Assembly (NCBI GenBank): GCA_021730945.1
Contig: JAKFYH010000026.1
Coordinates: 1 to 47,920 of the forward strand
DNA from: Acidobacteriota bacterium
GTDB lineage: Bacteria; Acidobacteriota; Vicinamibacteria; Vicinamibacterales; UBA2999
Direction: 5' to 3'
Length of the DNA: 47,920 bases
Part shown: positions 24,534 to 33,311 of the stretch, piece by piece
How the letters are laid out: every line of letters begins with the position of its first letter
Position numbering within the stretch: the stretch's first letter is position 1
Program-made: the position numbers and the translations under genes
The notes under the pieces: model-generated
The model's input: only the letters and a program-made list of their open reading frames with translations
Told to the model about the DNA's origin: nothing
Database searches by the model: none

Positions 24534-25246
24534 GCGACGATACCCCGAACGACCTCCCGGTTGAGGCAACGCCGGTCGACCAGGTCCCGGCCGAGGAAAT
24601 CGCGCCGGCCGAGGAGGCCGTGCCGCGGATGGAGCTGTCGCAACTGAAGGCCGTGATCGAGGCCCTGGTGTTTGCGGCGCCCGACCCGCTGACGCCGCGC
24701 ATGCTCTACCGGCTGCTGAACGACGAGCCGAAGGAAGACGTGCTGGCGGCGCTCAAGGCGCTCCAGGCCGACTATGTCGACCGCGGCGGCTTGCATATGG
24801 CCGAAGTGGCGGGCGGCGTCCAGATCACGACCCGCCCTGAGTATCACGACTGGGTGCGCCGCCTGTTTCACGAACGGTCGTCGAACAAGCTGTCGGCGGC
24901 ATCGCTCGAGACGCTGTCGGTGATCGCCTACAAGCAGCCGGTGACCGCCGCGGAGATTGGCGAGATTCGCAGCGTCAACACCTCCGGCGTGCTGTCGACG
25001 CTGCTCGAACGCCACTTGATCAAGATTGTCGGCCGCAAGAACGTGATCGGACGGCCGTTCCTCTACGGGACGACCAAGGAGTTCCTGATTCGCTTCGGCT
25101 TGAACGACCTCAACGACCTGCCGAAGATCGAGGACATGGCGCAGCAGTTGGGATTCGATCCGCCGCCGGTGCTGATGGAACGTGCCATCCCGGAAGAGAT
25201 GCTGCCGCTCGAAGAGGGCGACGTCCCGGACGACCAGCCGGAGTAG
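24530..25246 (+). CDS. scpB: Segregation and condensation protein B
   Basis: A 238-residue partner of ScpA with two winged-helix domains. It starts with an acidic, low-complexity lead of ~35 residues, then LKAVIEALVFAAPDPLTPRM, the signature SAASLETLSVIAYKQPVTAA, and GRPFLYGTTKEFLIRFGLN. ScpB dimers bind the ScpA middle region and regulate the SMC ring. It is the last gene of the M50-trpS-scpA-scpB run. Its stop codon sits in the base of an 11-bp hairpin. Confidence 0.96.
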   Translation: MSDDTPNDLPVEATPVDQVPAEEIAPAEEAVPRMELSQLKAVIEALVFAAPDPLTPRMLYRLLNDEPKEDVLAALKALQADYVDRGGLHMAEVAGGVQITTRPEYHDWVRRLFHERSSNKLSAASLETLSVIAYKQPVTAAEIGEIRSVNTSGVLSTLLERHLIKIVGRKNVIGRPFLYGTTKEFLIRFGLNDLNDLPKIEDMAQQLGFDPPPVLMERAIPEEMLPLEEGDVPDDQPE

Positions 25247-25269
25247 TGCGGAGGGGTGCCCTCCGCACT
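25245..25269 (+). terminator. Terminator-like hairpin after scpB without T-tract
   Basis: An 11-bp perfect stem (AGTGCGGAGGG / CCCTCCGCACT) with loop GTG starts inside the scpB stop codon. No T run follows, so it may act as a 3'-end stabiliser or weak terminator. It lies 23 bases before the convergent gene's stop. Confidence 0.55.
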
Positions 25270-25291
25270 GGTGATCCTGGGCGTGTTGCCG

Positions 25292-26437
25292 CTACGGCTG
25301 GCAGTCGGTCTCCACCCCAGGCACGCCGTTCACCGTAATGCTTCCGGGCACCACCCAGGTGGCGGTGCCGCCCGCATAGCAGTCCAGCTGCTGGAATGCC
25401 ACGATCGCGCCGTTATTGGCGGAAACGTGGGTGTCGGGTCCAAAGCGGGTCATGCCGGCGAAGTTGGTCGTGCCGGGCGAGCCGCTGGTGACCGCACAGC
25501 CGAGGTTCATGAAGTTAAAGCTCCCGGGTGTGGTCGAGATCTGGTTCAGTCCCAAGGTACCGGGGCCTGCCCCCTGCGACGTGATCGAGCTTTGCGCGCT
25601 GCACCAGATGTCGCCAGTGACCTGCACGTTGTTCTGGAACGTCAGGTGCCCGCCGCGGTTGGCCTGAGTGGCCCGGACGAGCGTATTCACCTGGCCGCCG
25701 AGCTGCACCACCTCGGCTGTCTGCGCCCTGACGCCGTTGCGACCGACGACCGATGAGTTGTTCAGGAAAATCGAGGCGCCGATCATCGCGTTGATGCCCC
25801 AGCGGTCGCCGGTGGCGCCATTGCCGCTGATGTCGCAGTTCAGGCATTGCAGGCGGCCGCCGCGCGCCGTCAGCCCGTTGCCGGCATTGTCAAGAATGGC
25901 CGAGTCGGTCGCGGCCAGCAGGGCCGAACCGGCAAGGAACACGCCGTCCTGGGCCCCGTTCCGAATCTCGACGTTGACGATCGCCACCGCCGAATCGGTC
26001 ACCAGCAGGCCGATGCCCGGACTCCACTGAATCCCAATCGACTCAAACTGCACGGCATTGGGGCCAGACGCGGCCAGGCCCGGCACGTCGAACACCTCGA
26101 CCAGCGCGGCCTGGCCCTCGAGATCGCCATCGGCCGGAGTGGTGATGCCATCGGTATCGGCACTGATGCCGCGAATGACCACCGGCCGCCGGACCTGAAT
26201 GGGGCCGGCGCAGAAGCCGCTGACTTCAATCACCAGCGGATCCACGCGGTCGGGCACGCGGTCGAGGGCGCGTTGGAGGCTTTGGCCGCGATGGCAGTTC
26301 ACGCGAACGGTGCGGTCGCGGTCGTGCCGGCGGTCGTGGCCGGTGGTCGCTGAAAGGGCCGCGGTGAGGATGGGCGCGGCGATGAGCGCCAGCAGGACCG
26401 GGAGCGTCGAGAGATCGTTGCCAAGTCGGGGAATCAT
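25292..26437 (-). CDS. Secreted right-handed beta-helix-like protein
   Basis: A 381-residue exported protein with an N-terminal hydrophobic segment (LPVLLALIAAPILTAALSA). The body is a series of beta-strand turns with Asn/Gly-rich corners typical of parallel beta-helices: SIGIQWSPGIGLLVTDSAVA, then VNVEIRNGAQDGVFLAG, DSAILDNAGNGLTARGG and CDISGNG. Cysteine residues recur (VNCHRG, GFCAGP, LQCLNCD, LDCYAGG, ETDCQP), suggesting disulfides. Such folds often bind or cleave polysaccharides, but no pectate-lyase-type active site is recognisable. Monocistronic and convergent with scpB. Confidence 0.72.
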   Translation of the reverse strand: MIPRLGNDLSTLPVLLALIAAPILTAALSATTGHDRRHDRDRTVRVNCHRGQSLQRALDRVPDRVDPLVIEVSGFCAGPIQVRRPVVIRGISADTDGITTPADGDLEGQAALVEVFDVPGLAASGPNAVQFESIGIQWSPGIGLLVTDSAVAIVNVEIRNGAQDGVFLAGSALLAATDSAILDNAGNGLTARGGRLQCLNCDISGNGATGDRWGINAMIGASIFLNNSSVVGRNGVRAQTAEVVQLGGQVNTLVRATQANRGGHLTFQNNVQVTGDIWCSAQSSITSQGAGPGTLGLNQISTTPGSFNFMNLGCAVTSGSPGTTNFAGMTRFGPDTHVSANNGAIVAFQQLDCYAGGTATWVVPGSITVNGVPGVETDCQP

Positions 26438-26497
26438 CTAGCCTCCATGTGACTATGGACGGCCCCCGTACGGGATTTCCCGCGCGCCTGCCAGCCG

Positions 26498-27619
26498 CTA
26501 TAACAGCAGCGCGTCGACCCGGTGACCGTGGACGAACTGTTCGCGCGGTGACCACTTGAAAATCGTGAAGCGCCCGTCCTGGGAGGCCACCAGGGCGGTG
26601 GCATCACGCTGATCGTGCACAAACTGCGCCGCCGACAGGTGGCGGGTGCCGCCCAGTTGGGATGGCGTCGTGCGGATCGGCACGCTGCCTTCCACCGGCT
26701 CGGTGACATTGACGTGTTCAACCTGCGGGTAGCCATGGCGCCTGGTGATCTTGGCGCCAAACGCCAGGACGGCGTAGCGATCGGTGATCAACGTCGCGCC
26801 GTCGACCGCCGTGAGCCCGGCGATCGCATCCACCGCGCGCCGCATGTCGTCCGGATCGGGAGCCGGTTCACGGACCAGCGCCGCCAGTTCGCCGAACGGC
26901 GGATCCAGCGCATACGGCATCGGGGTGACCACCGACTCCCGCCAGGCCTCCGACTCGGACGGCACCACCAGTAGCGCGCCGCCGCGGCCGTGCTGCCGCA
27001 TCGAGGCCGCCAGTTGCACCAACACGGCGGTGACGCCGGCGGCGATCGGCCGGTCGACCGAGCCAATCAAGGTCGTGAGCACGGCCGGGCAGTCCGGGAC
27101 GAGCTGGCCACCGCGTTCGTCGACAATCTTGATTTGATCGCCTTCGAGCACGGCGACGTTGGCGAACTTGCCGAACGGCTCGCTGCGATGCTTGACCACC
27201 AGCAGGCCAGAGGCGACGACTTCCACCACCAGGCAGAAAGCCGGCACCTCGCGGGTGGTGCCCCATACGTGAAACCCCTCGGCCGACTGCCAGACGCCCA
27301 GGTGGATCCCGGGCCGTTCCACCGCCGGCGCCACCTTGGCCAGCATCGCCGCGCCGAGTGGCAGGCGGGCCTCGAAGACCAATGGATGACGCGCCCGCGA
27401 AGGTGGCAGCAGCGCCAATGACACCCGCGGCGTCTTGCCCTCTTCGCGCCGCAAGCTCGCCCAGAACGCCGCGTCGATCAACGCCTCAATCGCATCGACC
27501 CCCGGCACCTCGGCGGCCCCGCCCTCGTCGCGCCCGCCGGCGGCGGCGATGTGACGGGTAAAGTGCCCATGAACGGCAGCCGCCACCGCGCGGGCAGCTG
27601 GATAAGTTGGGACGGTCAT
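26498..27619 (-). CDS. DAC-like (DACNV-type sensor) domain protein
   Basis: A 373-residue soluble protein. The last third contains a DisA_N/DAC-related block: ILITDRYAVLAFGAKI-type strands (here DGATLITDRYAVLAFGAKI), then GTRHLSAAQFVHDQ and ALVASQDGRFTIFKW. True diadenylate cyclases carry DGA and RHR motifs. Here DGA is present, while RHR is replaced by TRH (GTRHLSA), so c-di-AMP synthesis is uncertain and a nucleotide-sensing role is possible. ATG at 27619 (MTVPTYPAARAV) is chosen; extension to 27643 would run into the heptamer repeat. No Shine-Dalgarno sequence is seen. Confidence 0.65.
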   Translation of the reverse strand: MTVPTYPAARAVAAAVHGHFTRHIAAAGGRDEGGAAEVPGVDAIEALIDAAFWASLRREEGKTPRVSLALLPPSRARHPLVFEARLPLGAAMLAKVAPAVERPGIHLGVWQSAEGFHVWGTTREVPAFCLVVEVVASGLLVVKHRSEPFGKFANVAVLEGDQIKIVDERGGQLVPDCPAVLTTLIGSVDRPIAAGVTAVLVQLAASMRQHGRGGALLVVPSESEAWRESVVTPMPYALDPPFGELAALVREPAPDPDDMRRAVDAIAGLTAVDGATLITDRYAVLAFGAKITRRHGYPQVEHVNVTEPVEGSVPIRTTPSQLGGTRHLSAAQFVHDQRDATALVASQDGRFTIFKWSPREQFVHGHRVDALLL

Positions 27620-27633
27620 GGGTAACTGTAAGT

Positions 27634-27675
27634 CAACTTTCAACTGTCAACTTTCAACTTTCAACTTTCAACTGT
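27634..27675 (-). repeat. Six tandem heptamers between two genes
   Basis: Six 7-base units (CAACTTT or CAACTGT on the plus strand) fill 27634-27675 with no gap and abut the TAG stop codon of the fatty-acid transporter gene. A seventh, diverged unit follows toward 27627. On the minus (coding) strand the unit is AAAGTTG/ACAGTTG, 15 bases before the DAC-like gene's ATG. Confidence 0.9.
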
Positions 27676-29112
27676 CTAGAAGGGGTAGGCCAGCGTCAAG
27701 CCCAGCACGGTGACCAGGATGAGCACGACCGGGAACAGGGCAAGAAAAACGACGAAGGTGTAGCCCATCACGTCGCGCGCGCGCAGGCCGAGCATGCCGA
27801 GAATGGGGAGCATCCAGAACGGCTGCAGCAGGTTGGCCAGCGCCTCGCCAAGATCGTAGGCCACCACCACCCACCCCAGGTGCACTTTCAGCTCGTGGGC
27901 CGCGGCCATGACGTAGGGGGCTTCGATGATCCACTTCGAGCCGCCAGAGGGGACAAACACTCCCAGCACGGCCGAGTAGATGGCGACGACGGCCGGAAAG
28001 GTGGTGGCGTTCGAGACGCCGACGAAGAGGGCCGCGAGTTGCTGGCTGAGGTGCGTGCCGGTGATGACTGCGGCGATACCGGCGTAGAACGGAAACTGCA
28101 GCAGGATGCCCCAGACCGCCGGCGTGGCCGCCTGTACCGCGTGCATCAGCCGCGCCGGCGTGCGGTGGAGCAGGATGCCGAGCAGCAGGAATGACAAGTT
28201 GACGGTGTCGAGGGTGATGGCATTGATCGCGTGCGGCGCATTCAGGAAATAGCGCACGAGGTAGGTGCCTCCCAGGGCCACGACAAACACCGGCAGCAGC
28301 ATGGAATGCTCCAGCCAGGCGCCGGGCGGGACCTGGCCGCCGGCGGGCTCCGGCACCTGCCGCTCCGTCAGATCGATGCCCAGGTCGGCCGCAGTGCGCG
28401 CGCGAGCGGCCACCGGCGCGGCCAGCCACATCACCAGTGTCACGATGGCGATCTCGATCACCACCGCCACCAGGCTCTGCCACAGGAAGATGGTGTGGGC
28501 GAACGGGATCAACCCACCCGCCACCACGCCACTGTCGACGATGTCGCGAATCTGCGGCGGCAGGGCGCCGGGCGTCGCCATTTGCAGCGCCGCCGAGCCG
28601 CTCAGGCCCTGCGCCCAGATGCTGCCCAGTCCCAGGAAACTGGCCGCCGCCAGCGCGCGATAGTCGACGCGGCTGACCCGCCGGGCGACTTCGCGGGCCA
28701 GCACCGCGCTGAAGATCAGCGAGAAGCCCCAGTTGAACCACGAGCTGGTCATGGCAAAGAACGCGACCATGGCCACCGCGCCCCGGGGCGTCTGCGGCCA
28801 GGCGGCAATCGTGCAAATCACCGCCCGGACCGGCGCCGAGGTGGCCAGCACATGTCCGGTGATGATGATCAGGGACATTTGCATCGTGAACGGAATCAGG
28901 CTCCAGAAGCCATTGCCCCACGCATCGACCACCTGCGCGGGTGTGGCCGGCGTCCACAGCAACGCCGCCACGACCACGATCACGGTGGCGGCCAGGGCGA
29001 AAATGAACGCGTCGGGAATCCACCGCTCGGTCCAGGAGGTCAGGGCCAGCGCAGCGCGGCCGATGGCGCCAGGTTGCTCTGGCGCGGTGGCCGGTGACTT
29101 CGCAGTGGGCAT
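27676..29112 (-). CDS. Short-chain fatty acid transporter (AtoE family)
   Basis: A 478-residue integral membrane protein with about 11-12 TM helices. It matches the AtoE family, with FTMQMSLIIITGHVLATS, WFNWGFSLIFSAVLAREVAR, and FVPSGGSKWIIEAPYV near the C-terminus. AtoE-type carriers import acetoacetate, butyrate or other short-chain acids by proton symport. Neighbouring genes give no catabolic operon, so the substrate is not confirmed. Its stop abuts the heptamer repeat array; the next gene on the same strand starts 57 bases later. Confidence 0.88.
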   Translation of the reverse strand: MPTAKSPATAPEQPGAIGRAALALTSWTERWIPDAFIFALAATVIVVVAALLWTPATPAQVVDAWGNGFWSLIPFTMQMSLIIITGHVLATSAPVRAVICTIAAWPQTPRGAVAMVAFFAMTSSWFNWGFSLIFSAVLAREVARRVSRVDYRALAAASFLGLGSIWAQGLSGSAALQMATPGALPPQIRDIVDSGVVAGGLIPFAHTIFLWQSLVAVVIEIAIVTLVMWLAAPVAARARTAADLGIDLTERQVPEPAGGQVPPGAWLEHSMLLPVFVVALGGTYLVRYFLNAPHAINAITLDTVNLSFLLLGILLHRTPARLMHAVQAATPAVWGILLQFPFYAGIAAVITGTHLSQQLAALFVGVSNATTFPAVVAIYSAVLGVFVPSGGSKWIIEAPYVMAAAHELKVHLGWVVVAYDLGEALANLLQPFWMLPILGMLGLRARDVMGYTFVVFLALFPVVLILVTVLGLTLAYPF

Positions 29113-29269
29113 CGACTGGGAACCATAGCACTGCCGCCGGCATTTGCTTAGCCGGCGATTCTTGTCGTGGCGCTGACAAAACTGGCAGCCGTGCCCGGCC
29201 GGGGTCGCTCAGGTGGCCCGTAACGCGGGCCAATCAGAGTGGCAGCGAACCTGCAATGCAGGGCTCGAC

Positions 29270-29953
29270 ATGAGCATGGCAGCCGGCAGGTTTGCACGCT
29301 TCGGCGCGATCGCGGCGTGGGTGATCGCGGGTGGATGGATGGTGGGAGCCACCGCCGGCGAGTTGCGCACACTGTGGTTGGTGTTGCCGACGCCGCCGGA
29401 AGTGGCGCAGGACTTCACCGTCCGGGACGCGGCCGACGAGCAGGGCCGTCGCACGTCGTTCCGGATCCTGCTCTTCAGCGATGAGTTTCGCTGGCGCATG
29501 AACTCTTTCGACGAGGTCGAGCATGGCGCGGCCCGTCCGCGCTTCACCGAGGAGATGAAGGCGGTGCTCAACAGCGCCCGCGAAATCATCTGTGTCGGCG
29601 CCAGTTCCGAGGAGATCCCGGCCGGCGCCACCTTCGCGGACGGACGCCAGCGAGAGGAGCGCCGGGCGGCGCTGCGGGCTGAGAAAATTGCGGTGTGGGT
29701 GCGCGAAGTGCTGCAGCGGCCGATCCCGGTCCGCAAGCTGAACGTCGGCCACCATGCGCCTACCGGAGGAGATGACACCTCCGACCAACGCCGCGTCGTG
29801 ATCATCCTGGTTCTGGACCAAGACGAGGGCGCCGATATCGATCAGGCGCTGCGGGCGGCGATGGCGGGAGAGAGCGTGCGTGCGCCGATCTTCGAGGCGC
29901 TGCTGACCCGGTATTCGCTGGGATCCGGCTCCTCTTTCACCTGGGTGCCCTGA
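29270..29953 (+). CDS. Membrane-anchored protein of unknown function
   Basis: A 227-residue protein that I do not recognise. One N-terminal hydrophobic helix (FGAIAAWVIAGGWMVGATAG) is followed by a soluble domain. The part from residue ~105 (REIICVGASSEEIP) to the end has an OmpA-like feel: RAEKIAVWVREVL, LNVGHH, then DTSDQRRVVIILVLDQDEG; a peptidoglycan-binding motif is not evident. ATG at 29270 is preferred because it puts the helix close to the N-terminus, though the frame is open from an ATG at 29213. One base separates it from the next gene, so the two form a pair. Confidence 0.55.
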   Translation: MSMAAGRFARFGAIAAWVIAGGWMVGATAGELRTLWLVLPTPPEVAQDFTVRDAADEQGRRTSFRILLFSDEFRWRMNSFDEVEHGAARPRFTEEMKAVLNSAREIICVGASSEEIPAGATFADGRQREERRAALRAEKIAVWVREVLQRPIPVRKLNVGHHAPTGGDDTSDQRRVVIILVLDQDEGADIDQALRAAMAGESVRAPIFEALLTRYSLGSGSSFTWVP

Positions 29954-29954
29954 T

Positions 29955-30260
29955 ATGAGTGAGTTCATTGAAGCGTTCGGCATGCTTCGCGACGTCCCGC
30001 CGTGGTTGGCGCTGACGTGGGTCGGCTGGCTGGCCACCGGCGCGGCTCTCGCGGTGTGGCAGGTCAAGGCCCGCGCGGCCGAGCAGGAACGGGCGCTGCT
30101 CGAGACGGAGGCGCGCAGGGCCCGGTCCAAGTCGGGCGTCCGGCCGCCCGCGGCCGCACGGCCGCCGAAGCCGGTGCCGGTCGATGCGTTTGGCGAGCTT
30201 GAAGCACTGCTGGAGCCGGCCGCTGACAGCGGCACCCTGAGCCGGCGGCCCGGCGACTAG
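29955..30260 (+). CDS. Small single-span membrane protein
   Basis: A 101-residue protein with one predicted TM helix (PWLALTWVGWLATGAALAVW) followed by a charged helix (KARAAEQERALLETEARRAR) and a Pro/Ala/Asp/Glu-rich tail. No family recognised. It starts one base after the upstream gene's stop, so the pair is likely translated together and may form a membrane complex. Confidence 0.55.
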   Translation: MSEFIEAFGMLRDVPPWLALTWVGWLATGAALAVWQVKARAAEQERALLETEARRARSKSGVRPPAAARPPKPVPVDAFGELEALLEPAADSGTLSRRPGD

Positions 30261-30281
30261 CGCGCCGCGGCGAGGCCGCCG

Positions 30282-30321
30282 GAAAAAGAAAACGGGCGGG
30301 AGCCAGTGGCCCCCGCCCGTT
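30282..30321 (-). terminator. Terminator of the PQQ dehydrogenase gene
   Basis: A 10-bp stem (plus-strand arms 30291-30300 and 30312-30321) with an inner 3-bp hairpin is followed on the minus strand by TTTTCTTTTT. It sits 23 bases beyond the minus-strand stop. On the plus strand it is not T-rich, but it may also stop the convergent small gene. Confidence 0.85.
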
Positions 30322-30343
30322 CGTTGTGTACGCCGGAAGGACG

Positions 30344-32470
30344 TTAGCGTCCGGCCGGTCGAATCTCGCTCTGCGGCAGCTTGAGCGAGATGTACTCGCC
30401 CGTGTAGTTGCCGCCGCTGACACCCACCACGATGTACTGGGTGCCACCGATCGAGTAGGTCATCGGCATGCCGACGATCGGCGCCGGCAGCAGCACTTCG
30501 CCGAGCTGCGCGCCGGTCTGCTTGTCGTAGGCGCGGAGCATCGCGCCACGGGCACGGCCCGGAGGCGCCGTGTACTGCGGATCGCCAACGACCACCAGGG
30601 TCTTGGTGATCAGCACGCCGACGCTGCCGCCCTGGCCGGTCTTGGGGATGTTCAGGCCCTTGAGCAAAGGGTGGTTGCGGATGGCGTCCGGGGTGTCGCC
30701 GTGCGGCACCTGGAACAGGAGCTTGTCGGGGTTCTTGAAGTCGATGGCAGCCAGCACACCGTACGGCGGCTTCACGATCGGCAGGCCTTCGAGGCCCTCG
30801 GCGAGGGCGCGGCGGCCCTGGCCTCCCGGGAAGTTGACGGCGGGAGCCGCCGGCGCGCCCGGCGCGGCCGCGGGACGCTCAACGCGCAGGCCGTAGTTGG
30901 GCTCGGCTTCCCAGCGGGGCGTGCGGTTGGCCTTGTTCTCGGGGCTGACCTTGTGGAATTCCTCTTCGTCGTAGTGGCCGACGGTGACGTTGGTCATGCC
31001 TGCCTGCGAGTAGAAGATGCCGGTCTCGACGTCAAAGCCGGCGCCGGGCCAGTTGGTGCCGCCGCTGGTGTTGCCGATGTTGATGCCGCCGAGCAGCTTC
31101 GACTCGGGGCCGGTCGGCGGCACGTAGGGCGTCGGCTCCCAGCGGAACAGCGACAGGTTCTTCAGGGCCTGGGCGCGCAGCGCCGGCGTGAAATCGATCA
31201 AGTCGCTTTCGGCAAGAAAAATACGCGCGTAGGCGGGGGGCTTGGTCACGAATGGCTGCGTCGGCGAGGTCTGCTCGTGCGCCATGGTTGACTGGGGCAC
31301 GGGCCGCTCCTCGATCGGCCACAGCGGCACGCCGGTAATGCGGTCGAAGCAGTAGAGCCACCCTTGCTTGGACGGCACGGCGACGATCTTGCGCATCTTG
31401 CCCTCGACCATCGTGTCGATCAGGAGCGGCGCCGACGACATGTCGTGGTCCCACAGGGGGTGATGCACGAACTGGAAGTGCCACTTGCGGACGCCCGTCT
31501 TCAGGTCGACCGCCACCAGCGATTCGGCGAACAGGTTGTCGCCGGGCCGGTTGCCGCCGTACTCGTCGATGGTCGGCGTTTCGATCGGCAGGTAGACGAT
31601 GCCGGCTTCGGGATCCGCGGTGATCTGCGTCCACACGCCGTTGTTGCCGGTGTAGCCGGCCGATTCGTTCTTCCAGGTGTCGAAGCCGAACTCGCCGCGG
31701 CCGGGGATGCCCTTGAAGGCCCACAGCAGCTTGCCGGTGCGCACGTCAAACGCGCGGGCCTGGCCCTGCACGTTGGTGGCGTACTCGTAGCCGAGACCCT
31801 CGAACATCGACGAGCCAACCAGCACCACGTCGTTGACCACGGTGGGCGTCGAGTGCAGGCCGATTTCCGACTTCTCGAGGTCGGCCTGTTTGCCGTTGAT
31901 CATGATGCCGACCTTCAGGTCGACGACGCCGGCCTTGCCGAAGCTGGCGATCGGCTGGCCGGTCTTGGCGTTGAGCGACACCAACTGGTAGCCGGTGGTC
32001 ACGTAGATGACGCGGTCGTCACCCTTGCCGTCGGTCCAGTAGGAGAGGCCGCGGCCTGACAACTGGCGGGGGGCCCAGCGCGTGGCGCGCTCGCCCTCGT
32101 CCATGCTGTAGGTCCACTTGATTTCGCCGGTGCGCGGTTCGACCGCGATCACCGCGCGGCGCGTGCCGGCGGTCGCGTAGAGCATGCCCTTGACCATGAT
32201 GGGCGTGCCTTCGAGCTTGGTTTCCGGGCGCGGACCGAAGTTGTCGGTCTTGACCCGCCACGCCACTTCCAACTTGCCGAAGTTCGTGCCGTTGATCTGG
32301 TCGAGGGGCGAGTACTTGCTGCCGCGAAGGTCCGCGGTGTACATCGGCCACTCGCCGTTCTTGGTGCTCGGCATCGGGCTGGCCTGTCCGGAGACGAGTG
32401 GGGCGACCCACGCGTACGCCGCGACGAGCAGCACCAGTGCGGGCACGACCCGAATTGCGATGCGCTTCAT
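30344..32470 (-). CDS. PQQ-dependent dehydrogenase (quinoprotein glucose dehydrogenase-like)
   Basis: A 708-residue exported quinoprotein with an N-terminal signal or anchor (RVVPALVLLVAAYAWVAPLV). The eight-bladed propeller has WxxG-like blades: GEWPMYTADLRGSKYSPLDQ near the start, EPRTGEIKWTY, DVRTGKLLWAFKG and DLKTGVRKWHFQ. PQQ-binding type blocks include HHPLWDHDMSSAPLL and the C-terminal TYSIGGTQYIVVGVSGG. A Pro/Ala-rich insert (VERPAAAPGAPAAPAVN) lies near residue 545. It oxidises a sugar or alcohol in the periplasm and passes electrons to the respiratory chain; the substrate is unknown. A GCAGGAG Shine-Dalgarno sequence precedes ATG 32470. Confidence 0.9.
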   Translation of the reverse strand: MKRIAIRVVPALVLLVAAYAWVAPLVSGQASPMPSTKNGEWPMYTADLRGSKYSPLDQINGTNFGKLEVAWRVKTDNFGPRPETKLEGTPIMVKGMLYATAGTRRAVIAVEPRTGEIKWTYSMDEGERATRWAPRQLSGRGLSYWTDGKGDDRVIYVTTGYQLVSLNAKTGQPIASFGKAGVVDLKVGIMINGKQADLEKSEIGLHSTPTVVNDVVLVGSSMFEGLGYEYATNVQGQARAFDVRTGKLLWAFKGIPGRGEFGFDTWKNESAGYTGNNGVWTQITADPEAGIVYLPIETPTIDEYGGNRPGDNLFAESLVAVDLKTGVRKWHFQFVHHPLWDHDMSSAPLLIDTMVEGKMRKIVAVPSKQGWLYCFDRITGVPLWPIEERPVPQSTMAHEQTSPTQPFVTKPPAYARIFLAESDLIDFTPALRAQALKNLSLFRWEPTPYVPPTGPESKLLGGINIGNTSGGTNWPGAGFDVETGIFYSQAGMTNVTVGHYDEEEFHKVSPENKANRTPRWEAEPNYGLRVERPAAAPGAPAAPAVNFPGGQGRRALAEGLEGLPIVKPPYGVLAAIDFKNPDKLLFQVPHGDTPDAIRNHPLLKGLNIPKTGQGGSVGVLITKTLVVVGDPQYTAPPGRARGAMLRAYDKQTGAQLGEVLLPAPIVGMPMTYSIGGTQYIVVGVSGGNYTGEYISLKLPQSEIRPAGR

Positions 32471-32570
32471 GCGTTTTCTACTCCTGCAATACTGGAAATG
32501 AAGAACCGTGACCGAACCCTTCCCGGCCCGATCGCGCCATGATAATCCGTTTCGGGGGTGGCCAGGAGGG

Positions 32571-33311
32571 CTAAACGCTGGCCTTCAGCCGCTCGACTTC
32601 GGCCGGGGTCAGGTCGCGCCATTGGCCCGGTTTGAGCCGCCCGAGGCCGATCGGCCCCATCTGGATCCGGCGCAAATCCCGCACCGGCAGCCCAACGGCG
32701 CGGCACATCTTGCGGATTTGGCGGTTGCGGCCCTCCCGTAACGTGATGGTGAGCAGCGTCGTGGGCTTGTGACCCCTGACCGTGGTGCCGGCGTGGACGT
32801 CGGCCGGCGAGGTGCGGCGGCCATCGATAAACACGCCCTTGCGCAGCTTCTCCATGGCGGTCGGGTCGGGCATGCCGAGCACGATGACTTCGTAGACCTT
32901 GTCGACCTCGTGCCGCGGGTGGGTCAGGCGGGCGGCGAGATCGCCATCGGTCATCATCAGCAACAGGCCTTCGGAGTCGTAATCCAGGCGCCCGACCGGG
33001 TAGATGTAGGCGCCCTCGCCAATCAGGTCCATGATCGTGGGCCGGCCCTCGGGGTCGCGGCGCGTGGTCACATAGCCCTTCGGCTTGTAGAGCACGATGT
33101 AGCGATCGCGCACGTCGAGCTTGATGCGGCGCCCATCGACCTTGATGGCGTCTTTCGAGGGGTCGGCCTTGGTGCCGAGGGCGCGCACGGTCTCGCCGTT
33201 CACGGTGACGCGGCCTTCCAGGATCATCTGCTCCGACGCGCGGCGTGAGGCGACCCCCGCCGTGGAAAGGATCTTCTGGAGCCGAACGCCGGGACCCGTG
33301 TCTTTACTCAC
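32571..33311 (-). CDS. 23S rRNA pseudouridine synthase (RluB/RsuA family)
   Basis: A 246-residue enzyme that isomerises uridine in 23S rRNA. It has an N-terminal S4 RNA-binding domain (RLQKILSTAGVASRRASEQM) and the catalytic aspartate Asp110 in PVGRLDYDSEGLLL. The core ends TLREGRNRQIRKMCRAVGLP, which is family-typical. The GTG start at 33311 is preferred because it overlaps the upstream stop as GTGA and puts the S4 domain about 8 residues in; an ATG at 33350 would add 13 residues inside the upstream gene. It could act at the RluB or RluF position. No lone Shine-Dalgarno sequence; translation is likely coupled to the upstream gene. Confidence 0.9.
   Translation of the reverse strand: MSKDTGPGVRLQKILSTAGVASRRASEQMILEGRVTVNGETVRALGTKADPSKDAIKVDGRRIKLDVRDRYIVLYKPKGYVTTRRDPEGRPTIMDLIGEGAYIYPVGRLDYDSEGLLLMMTDGDLAARLTHPRHEVDKVYEVIVLGMPDPTAMEKLRKGVFIDGRRTSPADVHAGTTVRGHKPTTLLTITLREGRNRQIRKMCRAVGLPVRDLRRIQMGPIGLGRLKPGQWRDLTPAEVERLKASV

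Noticed and set aside
27634-27675. CRISPR or transposon end
   Set aside because: Pure heptamer repetition with no spacers, inverted ends or transposase.
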